This document shows positions 19,525 to 28,207 of a stretch of 64,000 nucleotides of DNA, one piece after another. Each line of letters starts with the position of its first letter. Positions within the stretch are counted from its first letter, which is position 1. Where the stretch lies: NCBI RefSeq assembly GCF_020166395.1, contig NZ_JAIQXU010000007.1, forward strand, positions 86,321 to 150,320, in the 5' to 3' direction. This stretch comes from Deinococcus betulae (GTDB lineage: Bacteria > Deinococcota > Deinococci > Deinococcales > Deinococcaceae). Position numbers and translations under genes: made by a program. The notes beneath the pieces are model-generated. The model made no database searches and was not told the origin of the DNA. It was given only the letters and a program-made list of their open reading frames with translations.

Positions 19525-19730
19525 GGGTGCGGCAGCCTGCAGCAGTAGACCCGTTGATCTGGAAACGCCTGCCGCGCGGGGCGCGGCTCGCCCTTGCCCC
19601 CCACTACGCCCGCACCTCAGCGCGGCGTGAGGCCCTACAGCGGGCAGCCCTCAGTCACTCAGAACAGCAGTTACGGCGTGCCCTCGCCATTCTGGAAGGG
19701 CCCGCGTCAGGGGGCGAGCATGAAGGGTGA
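19521..19730 (+). CDS. Small basic hypothetical protein
   Basis: A 69-residue protein starting at GTG 19521, overlapping the previous stop by 4 bp and the next start by 11 bp. Arg-rich and helical (LPRGARLALAPHYARTSARR). Its place in a chain of coupled genes supports translation; no family is recognised. Confidence 0.5.
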   Translation: MRVRQPAAVDPLIWKRLPRGARLALAPHYARTSARREALQRAALSHSEQQLRRALAILEGPASGGEHEG

Positions 19731-20694
19731 AAGTACAGAACAAACCCCGGCCCAGGTGGGCGAGGTGCTGCCTCCAGAGGGGGACGCGCGGGCCCTGAAC
19801 GCCCAGACGCACGGCATGACCTCTGAGCAGGTGCCGCCCCATGAGCGGGCCGCTTACCTGGGGCACGTTCAGGCGGTGCGCTCATCGAGCGGGGCGCGGG
19901 GGTACCTACAGGAATGCCTATCGGATAGGGCCGCGCTGGCACTGTGGCGGCTCGAGCGGGTGGCGCGGTATGAGGCGGCCCAGGTAAGCGCTCAGCGGCG
20001 CAAAGCCCTGCAGGACATTCACACGGGGGATGAGTACGGCCCAGCCGCCCAGGTCACGCGGGCGTATGACGCTCTCTCAAGGCTGACCCACGAAACCCCA
20101 GCGGCCCACCGGGCGGCCCCAGACCTCGCGGAACGCGGCGCGGCCCGGCATGACGCCTACGCCCTGACGCTCGACGGCTGGGGGGCAGGGGGCCGCGCTG
20201 AGGGGCTCGACGTGAACACTGCCGACCATCTGGGCGCGGCACTCGCGGAACTGTTGCAGAGCAGCGGGGCCCGCGCGGGGGACATGGTGCGGGCCATGAT
20301 GGGCCGCCCACCCAAACGCGGCGAGGCCCTCAGTGTCGAGGGGGGCGAGTGGGTGTATGAACCGGATGAGGTGCCGGGCCTCTTACAGTTTGCCTGTGAG
20401 CGGTGGAGGGATATGGCCCCGCGCATTCTGGGCAGTCTCGCCCAGCGCGAGCGGATGAAAGCAGAGGCGATCAGGGCCGCCCAGCGTGAAGCCCTGGCGG
20501 CTGCAGGTGACGCGCTCGCACTCGCAGAGGTGCCGCCCACCCAGGTGCTCGAGAAGGTCACGCGGTATGAGGCACACCTCGAGCGCGTGCTCTACCGGGC
20601 CCTGCATGACCTGGAAGCGCTGCGGCGCGAGGCAGAGGGGAAGGATTCACCCGGCCCGCTGCGGGGTGTGCTCGACGCCCAGGGCGAGCTCTGA
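19720..20694 (+). CDS. Unknown 324-residue mobile-element protein
   Basis: The N-terminus (DARALNAQTHGMTSEQVPP, then ALALWRLERVARYEAAQ) and the C-terminus (VLEKVTRYEAHLERVLYRAL) form a pattern I recall from uncharacterised proteins of plasmids and mobile regions, in which an N-terminal HG motif and paired RYEA helices bracket a variable middle. No enzyme motif is visible. It is the last gene of the coupled run that begins at 19267, before a 560-bp non-coding stretch. Confidence 0.65.
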   Translation: MKGESTEQTPAQVGEVLPPEGDARALNAQTHGMTSEQVPPHERAAYLGHVQAVRSSSGARGYLQECLSDRAALALWRLERVARYEAAQVSAQRRKALQDIHTGDEYGPAAQVTRAYDALSRLTHETPAAHRAAPDLAERGAARHDAYALTLDGWGAGGRAEGLDVNTADHLGAALAELLQSSGARAGDMVRAMMGRPPKRGEALSVEGGEWVYEPDEVPGLLQFACERWRDMAPRILGSLAQRERMKAEAIRAAQREALAAAGDALALAEVPPTQVLEKVTRYEAHLERVLYRALHDLEALRREAEGKDSPGPLRGVLDAQGEL

Positions 20695-21257
20695 CGCCCA
20701 GCGCGGCCCATGCAGCCCCCTGGCGTCACTGCTGGGGGGTATTTTCTGGGTTTCAAACCTGGGAAACCGCGAGCGCGTTTGAAACGCGACCGGCGCGGCG
20801 GTGAACACTGAGGGCCGGGAGAATCCGCCAGTGTCAACAGGTGGGCCCCACCCTCGCGGCAGGTTTCTGCCGTGCTGGCCGGTGCCCAGCGGGTGCAGGG
20901 CGGGCGTGATTCACGGGGGCGTGTTTCATGCGGGACCGGGAACGTTTGCCGCCGTTCTGGGGGGCGTTTCCTGCAGTTTGGGGCTGCGCTGGAGGGCAGG
21001 TGGGGCGGTGCTGGCCTGCAGGGTGCCCAGGTTTCCCCCAGAACGGGGGCAAACGTTCCTCGTTTGCTGCCCCGCGTGCGGCAGGTGGTGGGGGTCTCGC
21101 TCTGGTCTGAGCCTAGGCCTCGCTGGGTATGTTTGACCCGGCACCCCTGCAGGCCCCGCGCGACTTGGGGGCGGTGATAGATCCCAAACGGGGCGCGGGT
21201 GTTGCGCTGGGTGTGAGTAGCATCGTCCAGGCGTTCTGCGGGGCCGTACCCTGAGGC
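20695..21257. other. Non-coding stretch with a large inverted repeat
   Basis: No gene is supported. The centre carries the 25-bp inverted repeat at 20939-21059. TACCCT at 21247-21252 is the likely -10 box of the next gene. Confidence 0.5.
20939..21059. repeat. 25-bp inverted repeat with a 71-nt loop
   Basis: The left arm 20939-20963 begins GGAACGTTTGCC; the right arm 21035-21059 is its complement with one mismatch. The end of the right arm (AGAACGGGGGCAA) also occurs once at the start of the integrase gene near 33412. Confidence 0.8.
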
Positions 21258-21953
21258 ATGGCAGCGGGCAGAAACTACCAGAGAAAAGGCGACCCGTTCA
21301 CTCTCAAGGTGCAGCGGGGCGAGGGGCCTCCGTGTGTGCAGCGCTGGGAGCGGCAGGGCACTGGGCGGGTGTACTTTACGCGCGTGCCGGTTCACCGTTG
21401 CAGTGTGGTGCGCGTCGAGATGCTGGCCCAGGCGGTGCGTGAGCACACGGCCCGCGCGGGCGAGCTGCACCCCCAGCCGGTGAACCCTGAGCAACTCGCG
21501 GGGGTGCTGGTATTCGACTGGACTCCCAGCGCGGCCCGTGTGCGGGTGCTGCCATCGAGTACCGCCCTGCCGAGGCCGGGTACGGTGCGCCTGACCCTGA
21601 GCACCTCGCGCACCGGGCGCGGCGGGGTGGGGGTGCGGTTCTGGGTGGTGTGCCCCAGGTGCTCGCGGCCATGCGGGGCGGTGTACGCGAGCACCTGGGG
21701 GGCAGCGGGCCGCCTAGATGCGGAGCAGCATGTGACCGGTTGCCGGGCGTGCCTAGGCCTCACGGATGAGTCACAGCAGAGGCATAAGTGCCTCGACTGG
21801 GCGGGCGCGGTGGACGGCTCGCGCAAGTACGCCCCCGACCGACTGGGGTGGTACCGGCCCCGCTCCCCCTACACCGTGGCGCGGGCAGCCTACGTATTCC
21901 GGGCGAGCTGTGCACGGGCCCTGCCAGGGTTTTTTGAGAAGTCCCAGCGGTGA
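21258..21953 (+). CDS. Hypothetical protein with a zinc-ribbon-like C-terminus
   Basis: A 231-residue protein. The N-terminal 100 residues are beta-like; about residues 130-180 hold CPRCSRPCG, then CRACLGL and a later HKC, a four-cysteine zinc knuckle. The end (YTVARAAYVFRASCARALPG) is helical. TACCCT lies 5 nt before ATG 21258. Possibly a DNA-binding regulator; not recognised. Confidence 0.65.
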   Translation: MAAGRNYQRKGDPFTLKVQRGEGPPCVQRWERQGTGRVYFTRVPVHRCSVVRVEMLAQAVREHTARAGELHPQPVNPEQLAGVLVFDWTPSAARVRVLPSSTALPRPGTVRLTLSTSRTGRGGVGVRFWVVCPRCSRPCGAVYASTWGAAGRLDAEQHVTGCRACLGLTDESQQRHKCLDWAGAVDGSRKYAPDRLGWYRPRSPYTVARAAYVFRASCARALPGFFEKSQR

Positions 21954-22029
21954 AGCGTAGGCCGCGCTGGGGGGCTAAGTGTTGTGCAGCTCGCCACCAT
22001 GCAGAACGTTTAGCGGCACACTTAGAGGG

Positions 22030-22362
22030 ATGAGCAGAGGACGCGGGCGAGTCATGCGGGGTGTACTGGGGGCGCTGGGCGGCCCGGTGAAGCTGAGTAC
22101 CCCGGAAATCTGCGGGGCCGTCTTTCCGCATGGCGGCACTGCCGCGCACCTGTCGAGCGTGCGGCGAGCCTTGAGGGTGCTGCACGCTGAGGGGGTGGTG
22201 TGCTGCCTGGGGGCTGACCTGGGCGGGTTCAAGGTGTGGTGTCTGCGCTCACGGCGGCACCTGTTGGACGCTTACGGACAGCCCCATGGCGGGGTGACAC
22301 TAGGCGAGTTGCTGGGCACGCGCGGTAACTGGGTGACGCGTGCCCTTCTCTCGAGCCGCTGA
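22030..22362 (+). CDS. Small winged-helix-like protein
   Basis: A 110-residue basic protein starting at ATG 22030 with a purine-rich stretch (TAGAGGGA) just before. The run VKLSTPEICGAVFPHGG, SSVRRALRVLHAEGVV and a following beta hairpin (FKVWCLRSRR) fits a winged helix. It is probably a regulator in the element. No operon partner. Confidence 0.55.
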   Translation: MSRGRGRVMRGVLGALGGPVKLSTPEICGAVFPHGGTAAHLSSVRRALRVLHAEGVVCCLGADLGGFKVWCLRSRRHLLDAYGQPHGGVTLGELLGTRGNWVTRALLSSR

Positions 22363-22754
22363 ACAGAGGGCCAGCTGTACGCGGGCACTGCCGGGGTTCT
22401 TTGAGAAACTCGGCCCAGTGGTGTTCGGCATGAAAGCAATCTATTGAGAACGTCCTAGGTTCGACTGGTACATGACCGCGGGGATCCTGTCTGCGTGTAA
22501 GATCGTGCTGAGTACGAGGGTCCATTGTTGGATTTTGCTGTTTAGCATGTTTTCACTTTTCGGCGTCTCACACGCCGCTGAACAGCCTCTGGCGAGTTTG
22601 ACGAGATAGCAAGCCTGATAGCCCTCTCAACCGCGGCAGCCTGTATGGCGGCTAATATCAATCGAGAGTTACAAGAAATTTTAAGAGTATCGAAGAATTG
22701 GCTTGCTGGGAATGTTGTTACGTTTTATTGTTGAGCTTGTTTTAGGAGGTAAGA
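22363..22754. other. Transition from GC-rich to AT-rich DNA
   Basis: Base composition falls abruptly around 22,440-22,660, marking the left edge of the foreign ParA cassette. The end holds a strong Shine-Dalgarno sequence AGGAGGT at 22744-22750. No gene is seen. Confidence 0.55.
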
Positions 22755-23561
22755 ATGGCGGTAGCTGTAGCGGTAGTCAACTTAAAGGGTGGGGTAGGAA
22801 AGACGGCGATTTCTGTGAATTTTGCTGCATATTGCGGAATAAATGGTTTGCGGACTCTGCTAATAGATCTTGATCCTCAAACTAATGCCACTCTTTCGTG
22901 CATAGATGTAGCGACTTGGCAGAATCATGCCACCAACAAAGGAACGGTAGCTGACCTATTTGGACTTCGAAAGCTCGCCTCGGCACAGGGTAGAAGCAAG
23001 ATTGCTTCTGAAGTAGTTATGAAGTCCGTGTTTCCACTTGTTGATTTGATCCCATCGCACCTTGACCTGTTTACAATGGATTTAGAAATGTCTGGCGCTA
23101 CGGCAAGGGAATTTAAAATACAGAAAGCCGTAAGAGAAATAGAGGATAATTACGATGTAATTGTTTGTGATTGTCCACCAAACCTTACTATACCTACTCA
23201 AAATGCTCTAGTTCTGTGTTCCAAGTATGTGGTTCCAGTGTCGCCTGACTACCTGTCAGGACTTGGAGTGGGATTGCTTCTGGGTCGTATAGCAGAGTTC
23301 AAAGACGATGCTCAGTTAAATATAGATTTAGCAGGAATAGTCATATCTAGGGTTGGTCGCCCTGCTCAACATCGTGAAGAAACCGTGGCTTCTCTGAGGG
23401 CTACTTTTGGTGGTGATATATTAACTAATCAAATATCCGAAAGAGTTGCGGTTAGTGAGTCGGCATCTAAAAGTAGATCAATCTATGATTCGAGTGATGC
23501 AACTGCCATAGCTGAATTCGAAGCTGTTTCTCTTGAATTAAGAGGAAAGCTGGGAATATGA
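22755..23561 (+). CDS. ParA-family ATPase
   Basis: A 268-residue protein with the deviant Walker A KGGVGKT at 11-17 (signature lysine 11), Walker A' LLIDLDPQTN (about 36-45), and Walker B YDVIVCDCPP. This is the ParA/Soj type that forms DNA-bound ATP dimers. The gene is clearly more AT-rich than its neighbours and has a perfect Shine-Dalgarno sequence. It overlaps the next gene by ATGA and heads a coupled three-gene operon. The second gene is not a recognisable ParB, so the set may be a partition system with an unusual partner or something other than partition. Confidence 0.88.
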   Translation: MAVAVAVVNLKGGVGKTAISVNFAAYCGINGLRTLLIDLDPQTNATLSCIDVATWQNHATNKGTVADLFGLRKLASAQGRSKIASEVVMKSVFPLVDLIPSHLDLFTMDLEMSGATAREFKIQKAVREIEDNYDVIVCDCPPNLTIPTQNALVLCSKYVVPVSPDYLSGLGVGLLLGRIAEFKDDAQLNIDLAGIVISRVGRPAQHREETVASLRATFGGDILTNQISERVAVSESASKSRSIYDSSDATAIAEFEAVSLELRGKLGI

Positions 23562-23950
23562 AAACTCACGAGTTAGCAGATTCGTTGATGATTTTGGCTC
23601 GGATTCTTAAGTCCTCACCTAGCGTTGAGGTTTCTGACACTATGCCAATTGAATTGACTCGTCAGGAACAATATGTTGCTCCTGATTTGTCTATCAATCT
23701 TCATTCTCTGGCTATGCTATCTAAAGTTGACAAGAAACAGTGGATTCAGCTAATAAGTGAAAACAAATATCCCATAGAGGTCCGTCCACGTGACGCCTCA
23801 AGAGATATACTCGGTAAACTGTTACGATATTTGGATGAAAACCCGGATGCAATAGAAAAGCTAAGAGTGAACATTGACCAAAAAGGGTCACGGACTTCCG
23901 AAGCACTTGATAGAGCGTTACGGCTACTGTTGCCTGAGAAGAATAGATGA
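23558..23950 (+). CDS. Unknown protein in the ParA operon
   Basis: A 130-residue, AT-rich gene coupled on both sides by ATGA overlaps. The first 45 residues are helical then Thr/Glu-rich. The core (SLAMLSKVDKKQWIQLISEN) and end (SDILGKLLRY-like helices, SEALDRALRLLLPEKNR) look like a small DNA-binding or adaptor protein. In ParA operons the second gene usually encodes the centromere-binding protein; that role is inferred from position only. Confidence 0.75.
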   Translation: MKTHELADSLMILARILKSSPSVEVSDTMPIELTRQEQYVAPDLSINLHSLAMLSKVDKKQWIQLISENKYPIEVRPRDASRDILGKLLRYLDENPDAIEKLRVNIDQKGSRTSEALDRALRLLLPEKNR

Positions 23951-24690
23951 CGATCTTTGCAGCAGAGGTGGAAGCAAATTTTCTTGCTTTTGATGCTACT
24001 TGGTTTAATGATTTGCCTATTTCATTTGGCGCACTTTCGGCGCAATCTCCAATTTATTTAGAGAGCTATAAAAGAATAACATCGTTACAGGGATGGCAAA
24101 CTGTCCTTGAGAGTAAAATCTCTTCAGGCAGCTTCGCGTATTTCGTCGAAGCCCATAATGATGCCTTGATGTCTCATGTGCTGGCTCGAGTTGGATCCTG
24201 GCGTCTTGCTTTAAAGTCATTACGCAGTTTGATGGAGAATACGCTGAAGTGCTTATATTATAAAGATCATCCAGTAGAACTCGAGCTGTCACATATTGAT
24301 AAACATAAAATTGGTTTTTCTGAGATGATGGTGTATTTTGAAGCACATCCTTTAATTCGGGGGATTGATGATTCTCTCGTTGGTATTCCGACTATAAAAT
24401 CGGAATACGCAACTTTATCTAAAGCAGTTCATGGATCTGCTATTTCATTTCGTATGACTGGTGCGGCAGCAATACCTCAATTCTGGAAACCTGACGTCGC
24501 GGATTTGGGGCGATGGAGCACAAGAGAGCGTTTGACCATTCATAGTTTAAATTTGATCATGATCTCACTTATGAAAGACGAGATTAATGGAGCGAAAGCA
24601 GTCAATGCTCGTAAAGCTATTTCGCTTGGTGCGCCTGCCGCGAAATTTGCTGATATCAAAGTTAAACATGGTGTATCCCTGAGAGTTTAA
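23947..24690 (+). CDS. Unknown protein, HEPN-like, in the ParA operon
   Basis: A 247-residue AT-rich gene, last of the operon. Helical throughout, with LKSLRSLMENTLKCLYYKDH (about 92-111) and YATLSKAVHGSAISF (about 157-171). The latter recalls the LS-x-VHG signature of HEPN-like domains such as DUF5677. HEPN proteins often act as RNases or nucleotide-modified partners in defence and toxin systems, but the usual RxxxxH motif is not clear here. The combination ParA + small + HEPN-like is not one I know. Confidence 0.75.
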   Translation: MTIFAAEVEANFLAFDATWFNDLPISFGALSAQSPIYLESYKRITSLQGWQTVLESKISSGSFAYFVEAHNDALMSHVLARVGSWRLALKSLRSLMENTLKCLYYKDHPVELELSHIDKHKIGFSEMMVYFEAHPLIRGIDDSLVGIPTIKSEYATLSKAVHGSAISFRMTGAAAIPQFWKPDVADLGRWSTRERLTIHSLNLIMISLMKDEINGAKAVNARKAISLGAPAAKFADIKVKHGVSLRV

Positions 24691-24735
24691 TAGAGAGTTT
24701 GATCATTATTGAATTTTGACACACGCATCCTATCA

Positions 24736-24780
24736 AATGAACAGCGGTGCGCCTATATTCAAAGCGCACCGCTGTTCATT
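24736..24780. terminator. Bidirectional terminator between convergent operons
   Basis: A perfect 17-bp inverted repeat (arms 24736-24752 and 24764-24780, loop 11 nt) with T-rich flanks, between the ParA operon and the leftward operon that ends at 24759. Confidence 0.8.
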
Positions 24781-25360
24781 GTCTTTACGCCTGGGCTGCG
24801 CTGGGGGGGCCGGAGGTGTCGAGATGTGCGAGCATCTGGGCGGCTCATGAAGTGCAGAGTCAGGCCCTCAAAGGTGGCGGCAGCGTCACTGACGGCCCAG
24901 CTTGCCCCCTGTAGGCCAGTGCAAGCCCCTATGACAGCCCCGCGCTCGCGGGCGTCGAGTTGCTGCAAGATATGCACGGCAGCCTGAGGGTCACCGTCGA
25001 GAGCGTCGAGAACCTCAGCGGTAGTGGCCTGCAGAACTTCACGCCTGAACTCTGCCGCCCACACGCTAACCACGCAGAACGCAGGCACGGGGCGCGGCTC
25101 GATTCGGTGCACCTCTGCGGCGATCATGCCTCCATAAAGCAGAGTGTCTTTGTAGTGAGCGAGCACTGAGCCCCGCTGGGCTGAGTTGAGCGCCTGTACC
25201 ACGCCCCCAGCTGACGCGGTGCGGCTGGCCTGAGGCCCGCTGAGAGTGGGCACCGCTGCCGGGGGGTAAGCATGTCGAGGGCCTGCAGGCGGGCGTGAAG
25301 GTGTTGCACCTGGGCGGTGATGGTGTGGGTGAGCGGGTCATGCTGGGTGTGTTCGGTCAT
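24759..25360 (-). pseudogene. Last gene of the leftward operon, split by a frameshift at a C6 run
   Basis: Two frames overlap. The first starts at ATG 25360, coupled to the previous gene by ATGA (MTEHTQHDPLTHTITAQVQH, then LDMLT). The second, ending at 24759, continues naturally as PPAAVPTLSGPQASRTAS and contains conserved-looking helices (LQATTAEVLDALDGDPQAAV). They join at six C's (25261-25266), where losing or gaining one base fuses them into a protein of about 199 residues. It may be a sequencing error, a real mutation or programmed slippage. Function unknown. Confidence 0.5.
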
Positions 25361-25866
25361 GACTGCCCCTCAAAGCTAGTGAGAAGGGCGGCGAGCTGGG
25401 CAAGATCAAACCCCAGCGGGGCAGCGGCGGCGGTGATGAGGTGCGGGGGCAGGGCGTACCCCTGGGCCTCAGAGGTGCCGGTGCGGGCGTAGAGCCACGC
25501 CCAGCCGTAGGGGCCCCCCGGCTGCAGGTGCAGCGGTTCATGGCGGCTGAGAGTCACGGGCAGGGCGTGCAGCAACTCGAGCACCGCCCCGGTGCCGATG
25601 GGCGTGACAGCCTGTACTGTGAGCACCGGGCGGGGTTTCGTGCTGGGCCGGGGGCGGGCCTCATGGGCGAGCGTGAGGGCGTGCGCAGCGTGGGCGAGGT
25701 GTTCAAGCTGCGCGGCAGCGGTGGGGGCCTGCAGGGCGAGCCGGGCGTGTTCACGGGCCGCGCTGATATGCCCAGCACCGGGGCCGGTCAGCTCACCCGC
25801 GAGGGCGTCGAGCATGTGCGCGAGCAGCTCGCGCGGCCCGAGGTTCATCATGGCGGCCCCCGTCAC
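25357..25866 (-). CDS. Hypothetical protein of the leftward operon
   Basis: A 169-residue helical protein (LGPRELLAHMLDALAGELTG, LARLALQAPTAAAQLEHLAH-type helices) with a beta segment WAWLYARTGT. It overlaps both neighbours by 4 bp (ATGA at 25863-25866 and 25357-25360), so it is translated as part of a coupled string. Not recognised. Confidence 0.65.
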   Translation of the reverse strand: MTGAAMMNLGPRELLAHMLDALAGELTGPGAGHISAAREHARLALQAPTAAAQLEHLAHAAHALTLAHEARPRPSTKPRPVLTVQAVTPIGTGAVLELLHALPVTLSRHEPLHLQPGGPYGWAWLYARTGTSEAQGYALPPHLITAAAAPLGFDLAQLAALLTSFEGQS

Positions 25867-26354
25867 GCGCGGCCCCGCTGGGGGTGCAAGGCGGCGAGGT
25901 GCTGGGCGTTCCAGTCTGAGGCCCGCTGCAGCTCGCCCAGGGTGCAGTCATTCCCCCACATGAGTGCGAGGCCCTGCCCGTCAGGGCTGGGGACAATGGC
26001 CCACACCTCAGGGAAGTCAGGCCGGGCCGCGAGCTGCAGGGCCTCACCCGCGCTAAGCGGCTGGCCGTGCGTGTACCCCGCGAGGTGCTCACCCTGAGGG
26101 GCTGGGTAGGGGCCTGCCCAGCCCAGGCCCGTGAGCACCGCCTGACCCGCGCGGGTGTCCGGCTCGACGTGAAACGCCACGGTATGTGGGGCGAGTGGGG
26201 GCAGGGTATGCGCGGTGAGCACGTCAGGCCCGCCCACCTGGGCGCGGCGGGTGAACGTAACAGGGCGGGGCAGGGTGAGAGGGCGGGGCCCCGAGGTGTG
26301 CAGGGTCACGCGGGCCCGCTCAACATGTACAGCGCTCAAGGTGGGGCGGGTCAT
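25863..26354 (-). CDS. Hypothetical protein of the leftward operon
   Basis: A 163-residue protein with an N-terminal beta-rich part and a C-terminal segment (WAIVPSPDGQGLALMWGND, then QRASDWNAQHLAAL). Coupled by 4-bp overlaps to both neighbours. No family recognised. Confidence 0.65.
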   Translation of the reverse strand: MTRPTLSAVHVERARVTLHTSGPRPLTLPRPVTFTRRAQVGGPDVLTAHTLPPLAPHTVAFHVEPDTRAGQAVLTGLGWAGPYPAPQGEHLAGYTHGQPLSAGEALQLAARPDFPEVWAIVPSPDGQGLALMWGNDCTLGELQRASDWNAQHLAALHPQRGRA

Positions 26355-26743
26355 GACGCGGCTCCCAGGTTCACCGGCTGCCCGTCATACAGGCCCAGGG
26401 CCTCAACGAGTTCACGCAACACGCGCACGGCAGGCACGTCGAGCACCTGCCGCCTGCCGTCATGCTCAACGGTGAAGCGGGCCCCACCCAGGCGGGCGAG
26501 CGTGAGGCCCTCGAGTTCGTCCCGTGCGTTTGGCAGCGCTGGGGGGGCGCTGAGGGCCCAACACACCCCGGCAGGCAGCACGGTCAGCGTGACGGTATGC
26601 CGGGTGGTGTAGCAGGCGAGCGCGAGCGCGGGGCGGCCTGACGCGGTGAGGCTAGCCGGGATGACCTGAGCGGCGGCGAGGCTCACGGCCCCTGGGATGA
26701 GGGCGCGGGGTGAGCGGCGGCCCGGTGTGCGGCCCCCAGTCAC
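26351..26743 (-). CDS. Hypothetical protein of the leftward operon
   Basis: A 130-residue protein starting at GTG 26743, which overlaps the stop of the 27-codon frame upstream. The middle contains RHTVTLTVLPAGVCWAL and the end ARFTVEHDGRRQVLDVPAV, an all-beta pattern. Not recognised. Confidence 0.6.
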   Translation of the reverse strand: MTGGRTPGRRSPRALIPGAVSLAAAQVIPASLTASGRPALALACYTTRHTVTLTVLPAGVCWALSAPPALPNARDELEGLTLARLGGARFTVEHDGRRQVLDVPAVRVLRELVEALGLYDGQPVNLGAAS

Positions 26744-26823
26744 TGCAGCTCTCCAGTGAAATGCTTCAGTACAGCGCGCTTCTTGCGCACCTGCCTAGGG
26801 GTTGAAGCTTTAGGTGCGCTCAC
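26740..26823 (-). CDS. Possible 27-residue coupled micro-ORF
   Basis: A GTG at 26823 overlaps the stop of the 227-residue gene, and its TGA overlaps the next GTG start. The peptide is strongly basic (SAPKASTPRQVRKKRAVLKH). Back-to-back 4-bp overlaps favour translation, if only to pass ribosomes along. Confidence 0.45.
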   Translation of the reverse strand: MSAPKASTPRQVRKKRAVLKHFTGELQ

Positions 26824-27503
26824 GGCGTTTCTCCAGTCCCCACCAGCGCGGCCTGCACTTGGGGCCACAGCTTGGCAGGGACGTGATAGCCCGCCGGTCC
26901 CCCCAGCGCGCCTGTGGTCTGCCCCCGGTATCCAGTCAGCAACAGGGTGCGCGCGCCGTCCGGGTGCACAATAGCCAGAGTATCGGTGGCCGCGTGCAGG
27001 GTTCGGGCCTGACCATCTCGGCTCACGAAGTAGGGGCGGCGCACGTTGCGCGCCGGCTCGGCGGGGCGCCATTCGGCCAGCGTGGGCAGATCCGCGGCGG
27101 CCACCTCGGTGCGCAGGGCGGGCACGGGCGGCGCCAGCTCGTGGGGCGCGCGGTAAGTCCAGCGCAGGGCACGCAGGGTTCGGGCGCGGTAGGCGTCGCC
27201 GTACTCGTCGGCCAGATCAGCGCCGGTCAGAGTGTTCACGATGGCGGCCAGGTCCTCGAACGGCACACCCGCGCGGGCCCAGTGGGCAGCCCACGCGCCG
27301 ATGAGGGGCGCGGCCAGGGCAGCCAAGTGCTGCTCAGCGGCTCGGGCCTGTGCTCGCCAGGTGAAGCAGGCAGGGCACAGGATCAGCTCCGGTGCCCCTT
27401 CGATGGGCGACAGGGGCAGGCCGGGGGCTGCGCCGCAGTCTTCGCAAGTGCTCCAGGGGGCAGGGATGGGGCGAGGGCCTTCGGTGGTCGCTGGGTGGGG
27501 CAT
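26820..27503 (-). CDS. Hypothetical protein with N-terminal zinc ribbon
   Basis: A 227-residue protein; CEDCGAAPG (about 20-28) and CPACFTW (about 43-49) form a CxxC pair. The C-terminal half is beta-like (YFVSRDGQARTLHAATDTLAI, then TLLLTGYRG). It is the first long gene of the leftward coupled string after the 27712-28128 gene. Between 27504 and 27711 only a weak frame from ATG 27654 with a hydrophobic start is seen. Function unknown. Confidence 0.65.
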   Translation of the reverse strand: MPHPATTEGPRPIPAPWSTCEDCGAAPGLPLSPIEGAPELILCPACFTWRAQARAAEQHLAALAAPLIGAWAAHWARAGVPFEDLAAIVNTLTGADLADEYGDAYRARTLRALRWTYRAPHELAPPVPALRTEVAAADLPTLAEWRPAEPARNVRRPYFVSRDGQARTLHAATDTLAIVHPDGARTLLLTGYRGQTTGALGGPAGYHVPAKLWPQVQAALVGTGETP

Positions 27504-27711
27504 GGTCGCTTCCTTTGGGGGTCAGGTGGCGAAGGGCAGAGGCCAGGACAGGGCCGCCGGTGAACAGGGCAGCTAGAGGGTGAAGGTGAATGGGTGGGAC
27601 GGCGTGAACGGCGAAGACACAGCTCAGGTACAGGGCCAGACACAGGCGCGTCATGGAGTGGGGTGTCCTTCGGGACGTGGGGGTGTGAGCCGGATTCACA
27701 CCCCTGAGGGT

Positions 27712-28128
27712 TCAGGCCGCCAGGCTAGGGAAGGTGGCGCGCAGGTAGCCCCAGACCTGCCGAGCTTCCCGCTCTGTGAGCGCGGCCAGGCTGGACACGG
27801 GGCGCTCTAACGCGGTTTCCGCAAAGCCGCAGTGCTGACCACTGGGCACGCCGGCGCAGGCCATGAGGCGGTGCAGCTTGGCCGCGCGGGGTTTGCCCAG
27901 GGGCGCTGGGGCCAGGGTTTGGGCCGTGACGGTCACGGTGTCGGCGCCGCGCAGAATGCGCAGGGCGTCTGCCAGGTCTGCGGGCTGGCCGTTCACGGTG
28001 GCCTCGATACCGGCGGGCGTGCGGGTCAGCGTGACGGTGGCCTGCACGGTGCCCCAGTCTTCGCCGTGAGCGCGGCAGTGGGTCTCGGTGGCCCAGGTAC
28101 GTGTGAGGGCAGGAGTGGTAGTGTGCAT
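27712..28128 (-). CDS. Switch-module family protein, copy A
   Basis: A 138-residue protein. Residues about 7-75 (ALTRTW, then VTLTRTPAGIEATVNGQPAD) are a conserved N-domain also found at 36198-36638 and 58858-59130. The C-domain (GKPRAAKLHRLMACAGVP, then VSSLAALTEREARQVWGYL) matches the copy at 36198 and resembles the short LT..EA helical domain seen in phage proteins. It is divergent from a small HTH repressor and is the first gene of the leftward operon. Function unknown; perhaps an early phage-type protein under repressor control. Confidence 0.75.
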   Translation of the reverse strand: MHTTTPALTRTWATETHCRAHGEDWGTVQATVTLTRTPAGIEATVNGQPADLADALRILRGADTVTVTAQTLAPAPLGKPRAAKLHRLMACAGVPSGQHCGFAETALERPVSSLAALTEREARQVWGYLRATFPSLAA

Positions 28129-28207
28129 AGTGCTCCTCTCTATAGGGGGTGGAGTCAGTCAGGGACGCGGAATCTTGGCGGAAGAAGCGTCTCTTTCTGC
28201 TGAATCA

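Noticed and set aside
27334..27699. Minus-strand frame upstream of the 26820-27503 gene
   Set aside because: Its hydrophobic start from 27654 is suggestive, but it overlaps the better-supported gene by 170 bp in another frame and has no ribosome site.
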